The notes under the pieces were generated by a model. The model worked only from the letters and a program-made list of their open reading frames with translations. It was not told the origin of the DNA and ran no database searches. The translations under genes were made by a program, and so were the position numbers. Positions 34,918 through 44,118 of a stretch of 64,000 bases of DNA are shown in pieces; position 1 is the first letter of the stretch; every line of letters begins with the position of its first letter. This DNA is from Lentzea tibetensis (GTDB lineage Bacteria > Actinomycetota > Actinomycetes > Mycobacteriales > Pseudonocardiaceae): positions 186,001-250,000 of the forward strand of contig NZ_VOBR01000001.1 of assembly GCF_007845675.1 (NCBI RefSeq), written 5' to 3'.

Positions 34918-35855
34918 GCAACGTCGAGTCGAGCCCGGCCGAGCTGACGTGCCGCAGCACGCCGGGCACCGTCGAGGTGCTGGAACCGCGGGTCGTACCG
35001 CTGGGCGGGCCGAGGGCGATGACCGTGCGGCGCACGTTGCCGCAACGCCAGCGGTCGCTGATCGGTGCCTGGTGCTTCGCCGACCACTACGGCCCCGACG
35101 ACATCACGGCCAGCGGCGGCATGGACGTGGCGCCGCACCCGCACACCGGGCTGCAGACCGTCAGCTGGCTCTTCACCGGCGAGATCGAGCACCGCGACAG
35201 CCTCGGCGTGCACGCGATGGTCCGCCCCGGCGAGGTCAACCTGATGACCGGCGGTCGCGGCATCTGCCACTCCGAGGTGTCCACGAAGGACACGTCCGTG
35301 CTGCACGGCGTGCAGCTGTGGGTCGCGCTGCCGGACGCCCACCGCGACGCGCCGCGCGACTTCCAGCACCACGTCCCGTCGCCGGTCGAGCAGGAGGACG
35401 CGGTCGTCAAGGTCTTCCTCGGCTCGCTGGCCGGTGTCACGTCACCGGTGCGCACGTTCACGCCGTTGCTGGGTGCGGAGATCGTGCTGAACGGCACGGT
35501 GTGCCTCGAGATCGACCCGTCGTTCGAGCACGGCGTCCTCGTGGACACCGGCAGCGTCCTGATGGAGGAGACACCGCTCCAGCGCGGCTCGCTCGGCTAC
35601 GCGGGTGTCGGTTCTCGGCACCTGACGCTCTCCGGTGACGCCAGGATCGTGCTGCTGGGCGGCCCGCCGTTCGGCGAGGAGATCGTGATGTGGTGGAACT
35701 TCGTCGGTCGTGACCACGACGAGATCGTCCGGTTCCGCGACGAGTGGCAGCGGGAGGCCGACCGCTTCGGGCGCGTCGAGGGCTACCCCGGCGAACGACT
35801 GCCCGCACCACCGCTGCCGAACGGCAGGCTGCGCCCACGCGGCAACCCCGCCTGA
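34914..35855 (+). CDS. Pirin-family protein
   Basis: The 313-residue bicupin has the pirin N-terminal metal site HPHTGLQTVSWLF with HSE and the GGRGICHSE motif. A C-terminal pirin domain contains GEEIVMWWNFVGR. Bacterial pirins can be quercetin dioxygenases or redox-sensitive regulators; which applies here is unknown. It is coupled to the GAF gene by a GTGA overlap. Its last 73 bases overlap the 3' end of the convergent LuxR-type gene. Confidence 0.87.
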   Translation: MSNVESSPAELTCRSTPGTVEVLEPRVVPLGGPRAMTVRRTLPQRQRSLIGAWCFADHYGPDDITASGGMDVAPHPHTGLQTVSWLFTGEIEHRDSLGVHAMVRPGEVNLMTGGRGICHSEVSTKDTSVLHGVQLWVALPDAHRDAPRDFQHHVPSPVEQEDAVVKVFLGSLAGVTSPVRTFTPLLGAEIVLNGTVCLEIDPSFEHGVLVDTGSVLMEETPLQRGSLGYAGVGSRHLTLSGDARIVLLGGPPFGEEIVMWWNFVGRDHDEIVRFRDEWQREADRFGRVEGYPGERLPAPPLPNGRLRPRGNPA

Positions 35856-37951
35856 CGCGCCCACCACGCCGCCAACTCGGCCCGGCTGCGCACATCCAAC
35901 TTCCCGCGCACGTTCTCCAGATGCGCCTCGACCGTCCGCTCAGCGATGTCCAGCTCAGCCGCGATCTGGCGCGTCGACCGGCCGTCGACGACGAGCTGCA
36001 CCACCTCGTGCTCGCGCGGGGTGAGCGGGCCCGAGGCCACGGCGAGGGCGTGCGCGACGAGGTCGTCCGCGGACAGCGCGGCACCTTCGTCGTGTGCGCG
36101 CTGCACCTCTGAGCCGGACAGCGCGGCCCGCGCGGTTCGGATCGCCGACGACACGTCGGAGTCACGGGTGTTCGTGCTCATCCCCCACTGCCGGCGCAGC
36201 GCCGACGTCGCGGAGCTGAGCCGCACCGCACGGGGCGCGTCACCGCGCCGGGCCGCGACCACGGCCAGTCCTTCGATGGAGTGGATCTTCCGGGCCACGT
36301 GGCTGGTCGCGCACTCCAGCGCCTCGCGGAAGTACGCGTCCGCCGCGTCGAGGTCGTTGCGCGCCAACGCGACCGCGCCCGCGCTGTGCAGCGCGCCGGC
36401 CTTCAGCCACGGCTCCGGGGCTGCCCGGCACGCGGGCAGGCACTCGGCGAGCAGCGTCTCCGCCTCGTCCAGCGACCCCGCGTGCAGGCTGATGTACGCG
36501 AGGTTGTGCAGGCACACCGCCGTGGCGAACGGTTGCCTCTGCGGACGTGCCAGCGCCAGCGCTTCACGCGCCGCCACTACGGCGGCACTCGCGTCGCCGG
36601 CGGCCAGCGAGGCGCCCGCGAGCCTGCTCAGCGACCGCACCAGGTGCACCGGGTCGCCGTCGCGGTCCAGCGCCACCGCGTCGGACGCCAGCCGCACCGC
36701 GCGGGCACCGTCGCCCACATCAGTGGCCAGCACGGCCGCCTGCGCCAGCACGGTGCTGCGGAACGGACCAGTCGGCTCCTCCAGCAACGCCCGGCCGGCG
36801 CCGAACTGGCCCCGTTCCCGCCAGCACGCGGCCAGCGCCGCCGCGAACAGCGGCCTCCGCTCGTGCGCCCATTCCAGCGCGGCGAACAGGTTGTCGCGTT
36901 CGACGTCGAGCGGCCCGAGCACGTCGAGCGTCGGAAACGCCTGCCGCGCATAGCGTTCCGCCAACCCGCCCAGCCACTCGACGACCCGCTGCCGGACCTC
37001 GTCGACCTCACCGGACTCCACGAGCCGGTCGTGCGCGAACAACCGGATGGACTCCTGCATCCGGAACCGGCCACCAGCCGCGACCAGCAGCGACTTGGCC
37101 TCGAGCGCACCGACGAAGTCCAGCACCGTGGAGGGATCACCGACCGCCGACGCGGCATCCAGCCCGAACCCGCCGGGGAACACCGAGAGCCGCCGGAAAA
37201 CGGCCTTCTCCTCGTCGTCGAGCAGGTCGTAGCTCCACCCGATGGCCGTGCGCAGGTCGCGGTGCCGTTCCTCGGCCGGACGGCTGCTCGCCAGCAACCG
37301 GAACCGGTCGTCCAACCGCCGCAGCACGTCGTCGGCACCGAGCAGCCGGACGCGGCGGGCGGCCAGCTCGATCGACAACGGGTGGCCGTCGAGCCGTTCG
37401 CAGATCCGCGCGACCACGTCGGTGTTGGCATCCGACAGCACGAACCCCCGCGCGGCGGCACTCGCCCGTTCGGCGAACAGCCGGATGGCGTTGCGCAGCG
37501 ACAACGGACCGAGCCGCAGCACGGCCTCGCCCGGCACGTCCAGGTCCTCGCGGCTCGTCGCCAGCACGGTCAGGTCCGCGCACCTGGCCAGCAACGCGCT
37601 CACCAATCGGGCCGAGGCCTCGATCAGGTGCTCGCAGTTGTCCAGCACCAGCAGCGCGTGCCGACCGGCCAGCGCGGAGGCGATCGTGTCGACCGGGCGC
37701 CGGCCCGGTTGCTCGGGAACGCCGATGGCGGCGGCGGTCGCGGACTCCAGCAGGGAGGCGTCGGTCAGCGGCGCCAGCTCGACCCAGTACGCGCCGCGCG
37801 CCTGGCCCGCGTACTCCAGCGCGAGCCGCGTCTTGCCCGCGCCACCGGGTCCGCGCAACGTGATCAGGCGCGACGTGCGGCGCAGGTCGGTGAGGCGGGC
37901 CAGCTCGTGCCGCCTGCCGACCAGGCTGTCCAGCGGCACGGGAACGGTCAC
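35783..37951 (-). CDS. LuxR-family regulator with AAA/NB-ARC ATPase and TPR region (second of pair)
   Basis: The 722-residue protein starts with VTVPVPLDSLVGR (GTG 37951). Its ATPase domain has Walker A GPGGAGKT and Walker B LLVLDNCEH. A winged-helix region and an alpha-helical TPR-like middle follow, then a C-terminal LuxR helix-turn-helix (LTPREHEVVQLVVDGRSTRQIAAEL, split across about 650-700). GTGA coupling joins it to the homologous gene upstream, and it aligns with that gene along most of its length but lacks the zinc finger. It probably responds to a bound ligand or nucleotide. Target genes are unknown, although the terpene operon lies 2.3 kb away. Confidence 0.85.
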   Translation of the reverse strand: MTVPVPLDSLVGRRHELARLTDLRRTSRLITLRGPGGAGKTRLALEYAGQARGAYWVELAPLTDASLLESATAAAIGVPEQPGRRPVDTIASALAGRHALLVLDNCEHLIEASARLVSALLARCADLTVLATSREDLDVPGEAVLRLGPLSLRNAIRLFAERASAAARGFVLSDANTDVVARICERLDGHPLSIELAARRVRLLGADDVLRRLDDRFRLLASSRPAEERHRDLRTAIGWSYDLLDDEEKAVFRRLSVFPGGFGLDAASAVGDPSTVLDFVGALEAKSLLVAAGGRFRMQESIRLFAHDRLVESGEVDEVRQRVVEWLGGLAERYARQAFPTLDVLGPLDVERDNLFAALEWAHERRPLFAAALAACWRERGQFGAGRALLEEPTGPFRSTVLAQAAVLATDVGDGARAVRLASDAVALDRDGDPVHLVRSLSRLAGASLAAGDASAAVVAAREALALARPQRQPFATAVCLHNLAYISLHAGSLDEAETLLAECLPACRAAPEPWLKAGALHSAGAVALARNDLDAADAYFREALECATSHVARKIHSIEGLAVVAARRGDAPRAVRLSSATSALRRQWGMSTNTRDSDVSSAIRTARAALSGSEVQRAHDEGAALSADDLVAHALAVASGPLTPREHEVVQLVVDGRSTRQIAAELDIAERTVEAHLENVRGKLDVRSRAELAAWWARQAGLPRGRSLPFGSGGAGSRSPG

Positions 37952-40383
37952 GGCTCGTCCAGGTGCTGGGCGCTCCACGCCGCGAGCTGGGCGCGGGTGC
38001 GCAGGCCCAGCGTCGTCCTGATGTCGCGCAGCCGGGACTCGACGGCGCGTTCGGTGAGCCGCAGCCGGGACGCGATCTGCCGGTTGGTGTGCCCGGCCGC
38101 GACCATCCTGGCCACGGAGATCTCCTGGTCGGACAACGGAGACAGGCTCCCCTCGCGCTCGGGCCACGTATCGCTGATCGCGTATTCCACCGCACCGCGC
38201 CGGGCGAGCGCCATGCCGTCGTACTCAGCACGGCGTACTTCTTCCGGGGTGAGCCCGCCACGCGCGACCGCCAGCGTCGCGTCGCGCTTGCTCTCGACCG
38301 ACGCCTCGCGGCCGAGCTTGCGGTCGTGCCGCGCGACGTCGGCGATCGTGTCCAGCCGCACCGCGCGCACGTACAACCCCTGCCGCACGGCCACGATGGC
38401 GAGCCCGTCGAACGACTCGACCGCGGTGACGGGCAACGAGTCCGCGCCGACGGTGGTGACGAACCGCTCCAGCGACTCGCGCAGATGGGTGTCCGCCGCG
38501 TCCACGTCGTCGCGGGCCAGCGCGAGCACTCCCGCCGTGTGCAGCCATTCGGACGGCAGCGGGTGCGGCGAATGGGCGCGGTACAGCGGGAGGCAGCGGT
38601 CCATCAGCTCGGTCGCCTGCTCGACCTGCCCCGCCAGCAGCAGGTAGTAGGCCTGGTTGTGCAGGCACACCGAGAGGTCCAGCGGGTTCGTCAACCGCGG
38701 CGCCTGGTCGAGTGCGCGCTGCGCCACCTCGCGTCCCGCGTCGTGCATGCCGCTCGTGACGTAGACGGCGGCGAGGATGCTCAGCGCCTTCACCAGCCGC
38801 ACCGGGTGGCCCGCGACCTCGCAGAGCCGCACCGCCTCGGACGCCAGCTCGACGGCAAGCGGGTAGTCGCCGCCCGCGATGACGAGCCCGGCGGCCACGG
38901 TCAGCGCGGCCCAGCGGACCGGGTGGTCGCGCCCGGCCGTGTCGATCGCGGACAGCAGCATCGCCGACCCGTCCGACACGTACCCGTGGTGCCGCCACAC
39001 GCGACCCAGCGCGGTGGCCAGCGCGAGGTGCCGGTCGTCGCCGTGCTGCGCCGCCCAGTCCAGCAGGGCCAGCAGGTTCGTCCGCTCGGCGTCGAGCGGC
39101 GCCAGTTCCTCGTAGCAGTGCAGCATGCCGTCGCCGACGATCGGCTCGGCCAGCGCGAGGAGGTACTCGGCGAGCCGGTCGTAGGTCTCGTCCTCCTCAC
39201 CCGCGGCGCGCAGCTGGTCGAACCCGTAGAGCCGGATCGACTCGAGCTGCCGGAACCGGCCGTCGGCGCGCCCGGCGACGACGAGCGAACGGGACTCCAG
39301 CGCGGACAACGGTTCCAGCACGTCGTCCACATCGGACACCGCGGCGGCGGTGTCCATGTTGAAGCCGCCGACGAGCACCGACAGCGAGCGGAACACGACC
39401 TGTTCCACCGGATCGAGGAGCTCGTAGCTCCACTCGATGGTCGTGCGCAGGTCACGGTGGCGCCGCGCGGCGGTGCGCGGGCCGGACGTCAGCAGCTGGA
39501 ACCGGTCCGCGAGCCGGGAGCGGATCTCGGCGACGCCGAGCAGCCGGACGCGCCGCGCCGCCAGCTCGATGGCGAGCGGCAGACCGTCCAGCTCGGCGCA
39601 GATGGCCGCGACGTGCGCGGCGTTGTCGTCGGTCAGCTCGAAGTCGGGGGAGTTGGCGGAGGCCCGTTCGACGAACAGCCGGACGGCGTCCGACGACAGC
39701 AGGTCGACCGCGTGCACGGCGTTCGCGGGCAGCGTCAGCTCACCCACCCGGAAGACCACCTCACCGGGAAGCTCCAGTGATTCCCGGCTGGTGACCACGA
39801 CCGTCAGCGCGGCACTGCGGCGCAACAGCTCCGCGGTCAGCCGGGCGGCGGCGACCACGAGGTGCTCGCAGTTGTCCAGCACCAGCAACGCCGGTTGCCG
39901 GGACACCGCGTCGGCAAGGGTCTCCACGACCGGCCTGCCGATCTCCTCACCGGCTCCCAGCGTGTCCGCGACCGTCCGCGCGATGAGCGCGGGATCGGTC
40001 AAGGACGCCAGCTCCACCAGGTAGACACCGCCGGGGAACCGGTCGCGCACACGCGTGCCCAGCTCGACGGAGAGCCGGGTCTTGCCCGCACCACCCGGCC
40101 CGAGCAGCGTCACCAGCCGGTGCTTGCGCAGCAACGAGTCCAGCTCGGCCAGATCGCGCTCTCGTCCGACGAAGCTGTCCAGCGGCGCGGGCAGCACCGG
40201 CTCCTTGAGCGGAGCCGGCGGACCGTCGAGTGCGGGACCAGGGTCTTTCGGGCGCATGCGGTAGGCGCGTTGACGGCACGCGCTCGAGCAGTAGCGGGCG
40301 GGTCTCCCGGTGCGACGACCGTTCGACGGCGCGACGAGGTCCTCCCCGCAGACCTCGCACCGCTCCCCCGAGGCGGAGGACAT
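37948..40383 (-). CDS. LuxR-family ATPase regulator with N-terminal zinc finger
   Basis: The protein has 811 residues from ATG 40383. It begins with a four-cysteine zinc-ribbon-like motif (CEVCGEDL...RYCSSACRQRAYR, residues 9-43), followed by an NB-ARC ATPase (GPGGAGKT, LLVLDNCEH), TPR-like helices and a C-terminal LuxR helix-turn-helix (LSDQEISVARMVAAGHTNRQIA). The finger is related to those found on restriction or ribosomal zinc ribbons and might bind DNA or protein. It forms a coupled tandem pair with the gene at 35783. Confidence 0.85.
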   Translation of the reverse strand: MSSASGERCEVCGEDLVAPSNGRRTGRPARYCSSACRQRAYRMRPKDPGPALDGPPAPLKEPVLPAPLDSFVGRERDLAELDSLLRKHRLVTLLGPGGAGKTRLSVELGTRVRDRFPGGVYLVELASLTDPALIARTVADTLGAGEEIGRPVVETLADAVSRQPALLVLDNCEHLVVAAARLTAELLRRSAALTVVVTSRESLELPGEVVFRVGELTLPANAVHAVDLLSSDAVRLFVERASANSPDFELTDDNAAHVAAICAELDGLPLAIELAARRVRLLGVAEIRSRLADRFQLLTSGPRTAARRHRDLRTTIEWSYELLDPVEQVVFRSLSVLVGGFNMDTAAAVSDVDDVLEPLSALESRSLVVAGRADGRFRQLESIRLYGFDQLRAAGEEDETYDRLAEYLLALAEPIVGDGMLHCYEELAPLDAERTNLLALLDWAAQHGDDRHLALATALGRVWRHHGYVSDGSAMLLSAIDTAGRDHPVRWAALTVAAGLVIAGGDYPLAVELASEAVRLCEVAGHPVRLVKALSILAAVYVTSGMHDAGREVAQRALDQAPRLTNPLDLSVCLHNQAYYLLLAGQVEQATELMDRCLPLYRAHSPHPLPSEWLHTAGVLALARDDVDAADTHLRESLERFVTTVGADSLPVTAVESFDGLAIVAVRQGLYVRAVRLDTIADVARHDRKLGREASVESKRDATLAVARGGLTPEEVRRAEYDGMALARRGAVEYAISDTWPEREGSLSPLSDQEISVARMVAAGHTNRQIASRLRLTERAVESRLRDIRTTLGLRTRAQLAAWSAQHLDEP

Positions 40384-40434
40384 CAATCACCCGGTTCTCG
40401 TGACTGGTCGACAATGAATGAGAGTTCCTCATGT

Positions 40435-40473
40435 CATACCGCGTCACGATGACACCGGGCAATACCGCGTGAC
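40435..40473. promoter_or_regulatory. Direct repeat TACCGCGT-S-AC upstream of the LuxR pair
   Basis: CATACCGCGTCAC begins at 40435 and AATACCGCGTGAC at 40461, a spacing of about 26 bp. They sit 50-90 bp upstream of the zinc-finger LuxR gene start and could be paired activator sites. Confidence 0.35.
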
Positions 40474-40498
40474 CTACCGGTGATCTTGCCGGGACTGT

Positions 40499-41044
40499 CT
40501 ACACAGGACTCATCAGGCCGCGCTTGCCCATCGTGGCGCGGAGTGCCCTCAGAGCGTAGTACGTGCGCGACTTGACGGTCCCCGCCGGAATGCCGAGCAC
40601 CCGAGCGGCGTCACCGACGTTGCTCCCTTTGAAGTAGACCTCCCTGATCACGTCGCGGTGCTCGTCGGTCAAGCTGTCGAGCGCCTCCTGCACGACGATC
40701 GCCGCGAGCGTCCGCTCGGTCGCGTCACCCACGCGGACGGCCCAGTCCGGTGCGTCGCCACCGACCTCGGTCGGCCGGTTCGCCCTCTTGCGGTGCCGGT
40801 CGATGACCAGCCGCCGCGCCACCTTCAACAGCCACGGCCGGAAGTCGGGGCCGCTCACGTCCAGGTCGTCCACGTTCTGCCAGGCCCGCAACGCCGTCTC
40901 CTGGACGATGTCGGCTGCGGTGTGCCGGTCGCCGTCGAGCAGCTTCGTCACGTAGCGCTCGAGCGCGCCGCCGTGCGCGTCGAACAGTCCTCGGATGAGC
41001 GTCTCGTGTCTGGCTCGCGGGTGGTCCAGTGTCGCCGTAGTCAT
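40499..41044 (-). CDS. ECF RNA polymerase sigma factor
   Basis: The 181-residue protein has region 2 (ADIVQETALRAWQNVDDL, FRPWLLKVARRLVIDRHR) and region 4 (SLTDEHRDVIREVYFKGSNVGDAARVLGIPAGTVKSRTYYALRAL), the pattern of SigL/SigK-like ECF factors. No anti-sigma gene with a zinc-binding motif is adjacent. ATG 41044 has GAGGGGCTGAGGAC upstream. It is divergent from the YciI-ECF pair. Confidence 0.88.
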   Translation of the reverse strand: MTTATLDHPRARHETLIRGLFDAHGGALERYVTKLLDGDRHTAADIVQETALRAWQNVDDLDVSGPDFRPWLLKVARRLVIDRHRKRANRPTEVGGDAPDWAVRVGDATERTLAAIVVQEALDSLTDEHRDVIREVYFKGSNVGDAARVLGIPAGTVKSRTYYALRALRATMGKRGLMSPV

Positions 41045-41231
41045 GTCCTCAGCCCCTCAACTGCGGTTTTGTTCCTTCCACAGCATTTCGGGAGCGGGTG
41101 TGCGGGTCATCGGAAGAACCCGGCCGGAGTTTCGTGACGACTTCGCGTTACGCAACGTCCGGTTCGCGCGTCCGGCGCCGACGTCTCTCGCGAGGCACCA
41201 TCTCAGGTGCCCGCTCCGGAAGGGAACGACC

Positions 41232-41636
41232 GTGAAGTACATGATCATGATGTTCGGTGCGCAGCAGGACTTCGACATGCTGACCGGCAAGTGGACCGCC
41301 GAGGACGTCGGGAGGCTGACGACGTTCATGGAGAAGTGGAACAACGACCTCGTCGCGTCCGGCGAGTTCGTCGACGCGCAGGGCCTGTCCGCACCGGTCC
41401 ACGCGCGGCGGGTCGAGCTGCGCGACGGCGCTCCGGTCGTGACGGACGGGCCGTACGCCGAGACGCAGGAGGTGCTCGCCGGCTACACGATCGTCGAGTG
41501 CGAGAGCTTCGACCGGGCCACCGAGATCGCCGCGCAGCTCGCCAACACCCCGCACCCCGATGACGCGGCGCTGACCCACGAGTGGCACGTCGACATCCGG
41601 CCGATCGCCGGGCCGGAGACCGGGTGGGAGGGCTGA
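41232..41636 (+). CDS. YciI-like DGPF-domain protein
   Basis: The 134-residue protein has VKYMIMMFG at the start and the DGPYAETQEVLAGYTIVE core of the YciI/DGPF fold, a small dimeric ferredoxin-like domain. It is followed by and overlaps an ECF sigma factor of the DUF6596 type; this pairing is the known conserved context of ECF41/42-type sigma factors. GTG 41232 has GGAAGGGAA upstream. The biochemical role is unknown. Confidence 0.85.
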   Translation: MKYMIMMFGAQQDFDMLTGKWTAEDVGRLTTFMEKWNNDLVASGEFVDAQGLSAPVHARRVELRDGAPVVTDGPYAETQEVLAGYTIVECESFDRATEIAAQLANTPHPDDAALTHEWHVDIRPIAGPETGWEG

Positions 41637-42832
41637 GCACCACCACCGAGGACCTGCTGCGCTCGCTGGCGCCGCAGGTCCTCGGCGCGGTGGTGCGGCG
41701 GTACGGGCACTTCGACACCGCGGAGGACGCGGTGCAGGAGGCGCTGCTCGCCGCCGCGACCCAGTGGCCGCGCGACGGCACGCCGGACAACCCGCGCGCG
41801 TGGCTCATCACCGTCGCGTCGCGCAGGCTCACCGACCTGCTGCGCAACGAGCAGGCGCGGCGCACCCGCGAGGACACCGTCGCCAGGAACCTCGCGCCCG
41901 TCGCGGACGCGCACGTGCCGGACTCCGACGACACGCTGATCCTGCTGTTCCTGTGCTGCCACCCGTCCCTGTCACCGGCGTCGCAGATCGCACTCACCCT
42001 GCGCGCCGTCGGCGGACTGACGACCACCGAGATCGCGCGGGCGTTCCTCGTGCCCGAGACGACCATGACCCGGCGGATCAGCAGGGCCAAGCAGGCGATC
42101 GCGGACAGCGGAGTCCCGTTCGGCCTGCCCGCGGACCACGCGTCGCGGGTGCCGGCCGTCCTGCACGTGCTGTACCTCATCTTCACCGAGGGTTACGCCG
42201 ATCTGCGCCGCGACGACCTGGCGGCCGAGGCGATCCGGCTCACCCGCGTCGTGCACCGGCTGCTGCCCGACGACGGCGAGGTCGCCGGGCTGCTCGCGCT
42301 GATGCTGCTCACCGAGGCGCGCCGGGCCGCGCGCAGCAGCGCCTCCGGTGACCTGATCCCGATGGACGAGCAGGACCGTTCGCTGTGGGACGCGTCCGCC
42401 ATCGCGTCAGGCGTGGAGCTGATCTCGGCGGTGCTGCCGCTCGGCAGGCCAGGTCCGTACCAGCTCCAGGCCGCGATCGCGGCGGTGCACGACGAGGCTC
42501 CGACCGCGGCGGACACCGACTGGCCGCAGATCGCCGCGCTGTACGGGTTGCTGTTGCGGATCTCCGACAACCCCGTGGTGGCGCTCAACCACGCCGTCGC
42601 CGTCGCGATGGTGCAGGGGCCGCGGGCCGGGCTCGCGCTGCTGGCCTCGCTGGAACCGGACAAGCGGCTCGCCGGTGATCACCGGATGGCCGCTGTGCGC
42701 GCGCATCTGCTGGAGATGAGCGGTGACCTGGTGGCCGCGCGCGACGAGTACCTGGACGCCGCGCGGCAGGCGATCAGCGTGGCCCAGCAGCGCTATCTCC
42801 GGGGACGTGCGGCGCGGCTCGTGTCCGGCTAG
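41624..42832 (+). CDS. ECF sigma factor with C-terminal extension (DUF6596, ECF42-like)
   Basis: The 402-residue protein has sigma region 2 (FDTAEDAVQEALLAAATQWP, NPRAWLITVASRRLTDLLR) and region 4 (GGLTTTEIARAFLVPETTMTRRISRAKQ). A 200-residue TPR-like helical extension follows (HVLYLIFTEGY, LNHAVAVAMVQGP). In this family the extension replaces an anti-sigma factor and modulates activity. It overlaps the YciI gene by 13 bp with GTG 41624. A second copy of the same two-gene module lies at 61466-63039. Confidence 0.88.
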   Translation: MGGLSTTTEDLLRSLAPQVLGAVVRRYGHFDTAEDAVQEALLAAATQWPRDGTPDNPRAWLITVASRRLTDLLRNEQARRTREDTVARNLAPVADAHVPDSDDTLILLFLCCHPSLSPASQIALTLRAVGGLTTTEIARAFLVPETTMTRRISRAKQAIADSGVPFGLPADHASRVPAVLHVLYLIFTEGYADLRRDDLAAEAIRLTRVVHRLLPDDGEVAGLLALMLLTEARRAARSSASGDLIPMDEQDRSLWDASAIASGVELISAVLPLGRPGPYQLQAAIAAVHDEAPTAADTDWPQIAALYGLLLRISDNPVVALNHAVAVAMVQGPRAGLALLASLEPDKRLAGDHRMAAVRAHLLEMSGDLVAARDEYLDAARQAISVAQQRYLRGRAARLVSG

Positions 42833-42877
42833 GTCCGGTGGCTTCGACGTCTCGGGTGAAACCGAGAGGAGAAGGCC

Positions 42878-43438
42878 ATGGTGAAGACAGGACTGATCGC
42901 GGGACCGTTGTTCCTCGTGGGGTGGGCGGTGCAGGCGTTCACGCGAGAAGGCTTCGACCCGGCACGTCACCCGGCGAGCCTGCTGAGCCTCGGCGCGCTG
43001 GGCTGGGTGCAGATCGCGAACTTCGTCGTGACCGGACTGCTGTTCGTGGCGTGCGGGATCGGCATGCGCAGCAAGCTGGTCGCGTTGATCGGCGCCGGGT
43101 TGGTCATCGCGGGCGTGTTCCCGACCGACGCGGGCGCCGGGTTCCCCGTCGGCGCCCCGGAGGGAGCGCCCACGATGAGCTGGCACGGCGTCGTGCACGA
43201 GCTGGGCTTCGCGGTGACCACGGTGTCGTGGATCGTCCTGTGCATCTCACACCGACGCGAGATGCGGGGCTTGTGCCTCGGCGCGCTGGCTGTGGTGCTC
43301 GTGGTCGTTGCGTGGCCGGATCTGAACAGCCTGAGCCTGCGGCTGATCGTCGCGACGGCCGTCCAGTTCGGACTCGTGGCGCTGCTCGCGGTGCGCTACT
43401 CGGGCCGCTCGTCGTCGACCCGGTTGAGCATCCCGTAG
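42878..43438 (+). CDS. DUF998 membrane protein
   Basis: The 186-residue protein has about six hydrophobic segments and the DUF998 pattern (LGWVQIANFVVTGLLFV, GFPVGAPEG, SWHGVVHELGF). The family is found next to DGPF/ECF modules. GGAGAAGG precedes ATG 42878, 45 bp after the ECF stop, so it may be co-transcribed. Its function is unknown. Its end overlaps the convergent enoyl-CoA hydratase gene by 43 bp. Confidence 0.8.
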   Translation: MVKTGLIAGPLFLVGWAVQAFTREGFDPARHPASLLSLGALGWVQIANFVVTGLLFVACGIGMRSKLVALIGAGLVIAGVFPTDAGAGFPVGAPEGAPTMSWHGVVHELGFAVTTVSWIVLCISHRREMRGLCLGALAVVLVVVAWPDLNSLSLRLIVATAVQFGLVALLAVRYSGRSSSTRLSIP

Positions 43439-44118
43439 GCCAGCCGTTCGATGAGCAGCGACGCCGCCGCGGACGACTCGGCGACCGCGTCGATGGCCTG
43501 CTTGGCCACCGCCACGGCCAGTGCGGGCTGGGCGCTCAGCTTGGCCGCGAGCTCGACCGCGCGGGCCACGTCGTTGCCCACGGACGTCACCTCGGTGACC
43601 AGGCCGAGCCGAAGCGCATCGCTCGCGGGCACCCGCGTGCCGAGCAGCACCAGCTCGCGAGCGCGGGCGGTGCCGAACATCCGCACCAGCCTGGTCAGGC
43701 CGCCCGAGCTGGGCACGATGCCCAGGCCCACCTCGGGCAGGCCGAACACGGCGGTGTCGTCGGCGACCCGCAGGTCCGTGGCGAGCGCCAGCTCGAAGCC
43801 GCCGCCGAGACACCAGCCGTGCACCGCGCTGACGGTCGGCTGCGGCAGACCCGCCACCGCCTCGTAGACGCGGCCGCTGGCCCGGTAGTACTCGGCGATC
43901 GCCGCCGCGTCGAGCCCGCGCACCTCGTCGACGTCGGCGCCGGTCGAGAACGCCCTGCCGGCACCGGTGAACACGACCGCGCGGCTCGACGTGACGTCCG
44001 ATGTGGACAGCACGTCGAGCAGGTCCTGCTCCAGCTGCAGGGAAAGCGCGTTGAGCCGGTGCTCGCGGGACAGGGTCAGCACCGCGACCTTGCCCCGCCG
44101 TTCGATCACGACGGTCAC
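43396..44118 (-). CDS. Enoyl-CoA hydratase/isomerase
   Basis: The 240-residue crotonase-fold protein has the oxyanion-hole segments FSTGADVDE and GGGFELALATDLRVA. The second catalytic position falls in GLPEVGLGIVPSSGG, with the glutamate of PEVGLG present. It would hydrate or isomerise a trans-2-enoyl-CoA. GTG 44118 overlaps the acyl-CoA dehydrogenase stop as GTGA. It is the last gene of an eight-gene operon coupling import to acyl-CoA degradation. Confidence 0.87.
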   Translation of the reverse strand: MTVVIERRGKVAVLTLSREHRLNALSLQLEQDLLDVLSTSDVTSSRAVVFTGAGRAFSTGADVDEVRGLDAAAIAEYYRASGRVYEAVAGLPQPTVSAVHGWCLGGGFELALATDLRVADDTAVFGLPEVGLGIVPSSGGLTRLVRMFGTARARELVLLGTRVPASDALRLGLVTEVTSVGNDVARAVELAAKLSAQPALAVAVAKQAIDAVAESSAAASLLIERLAYGMLNRVDDERPE

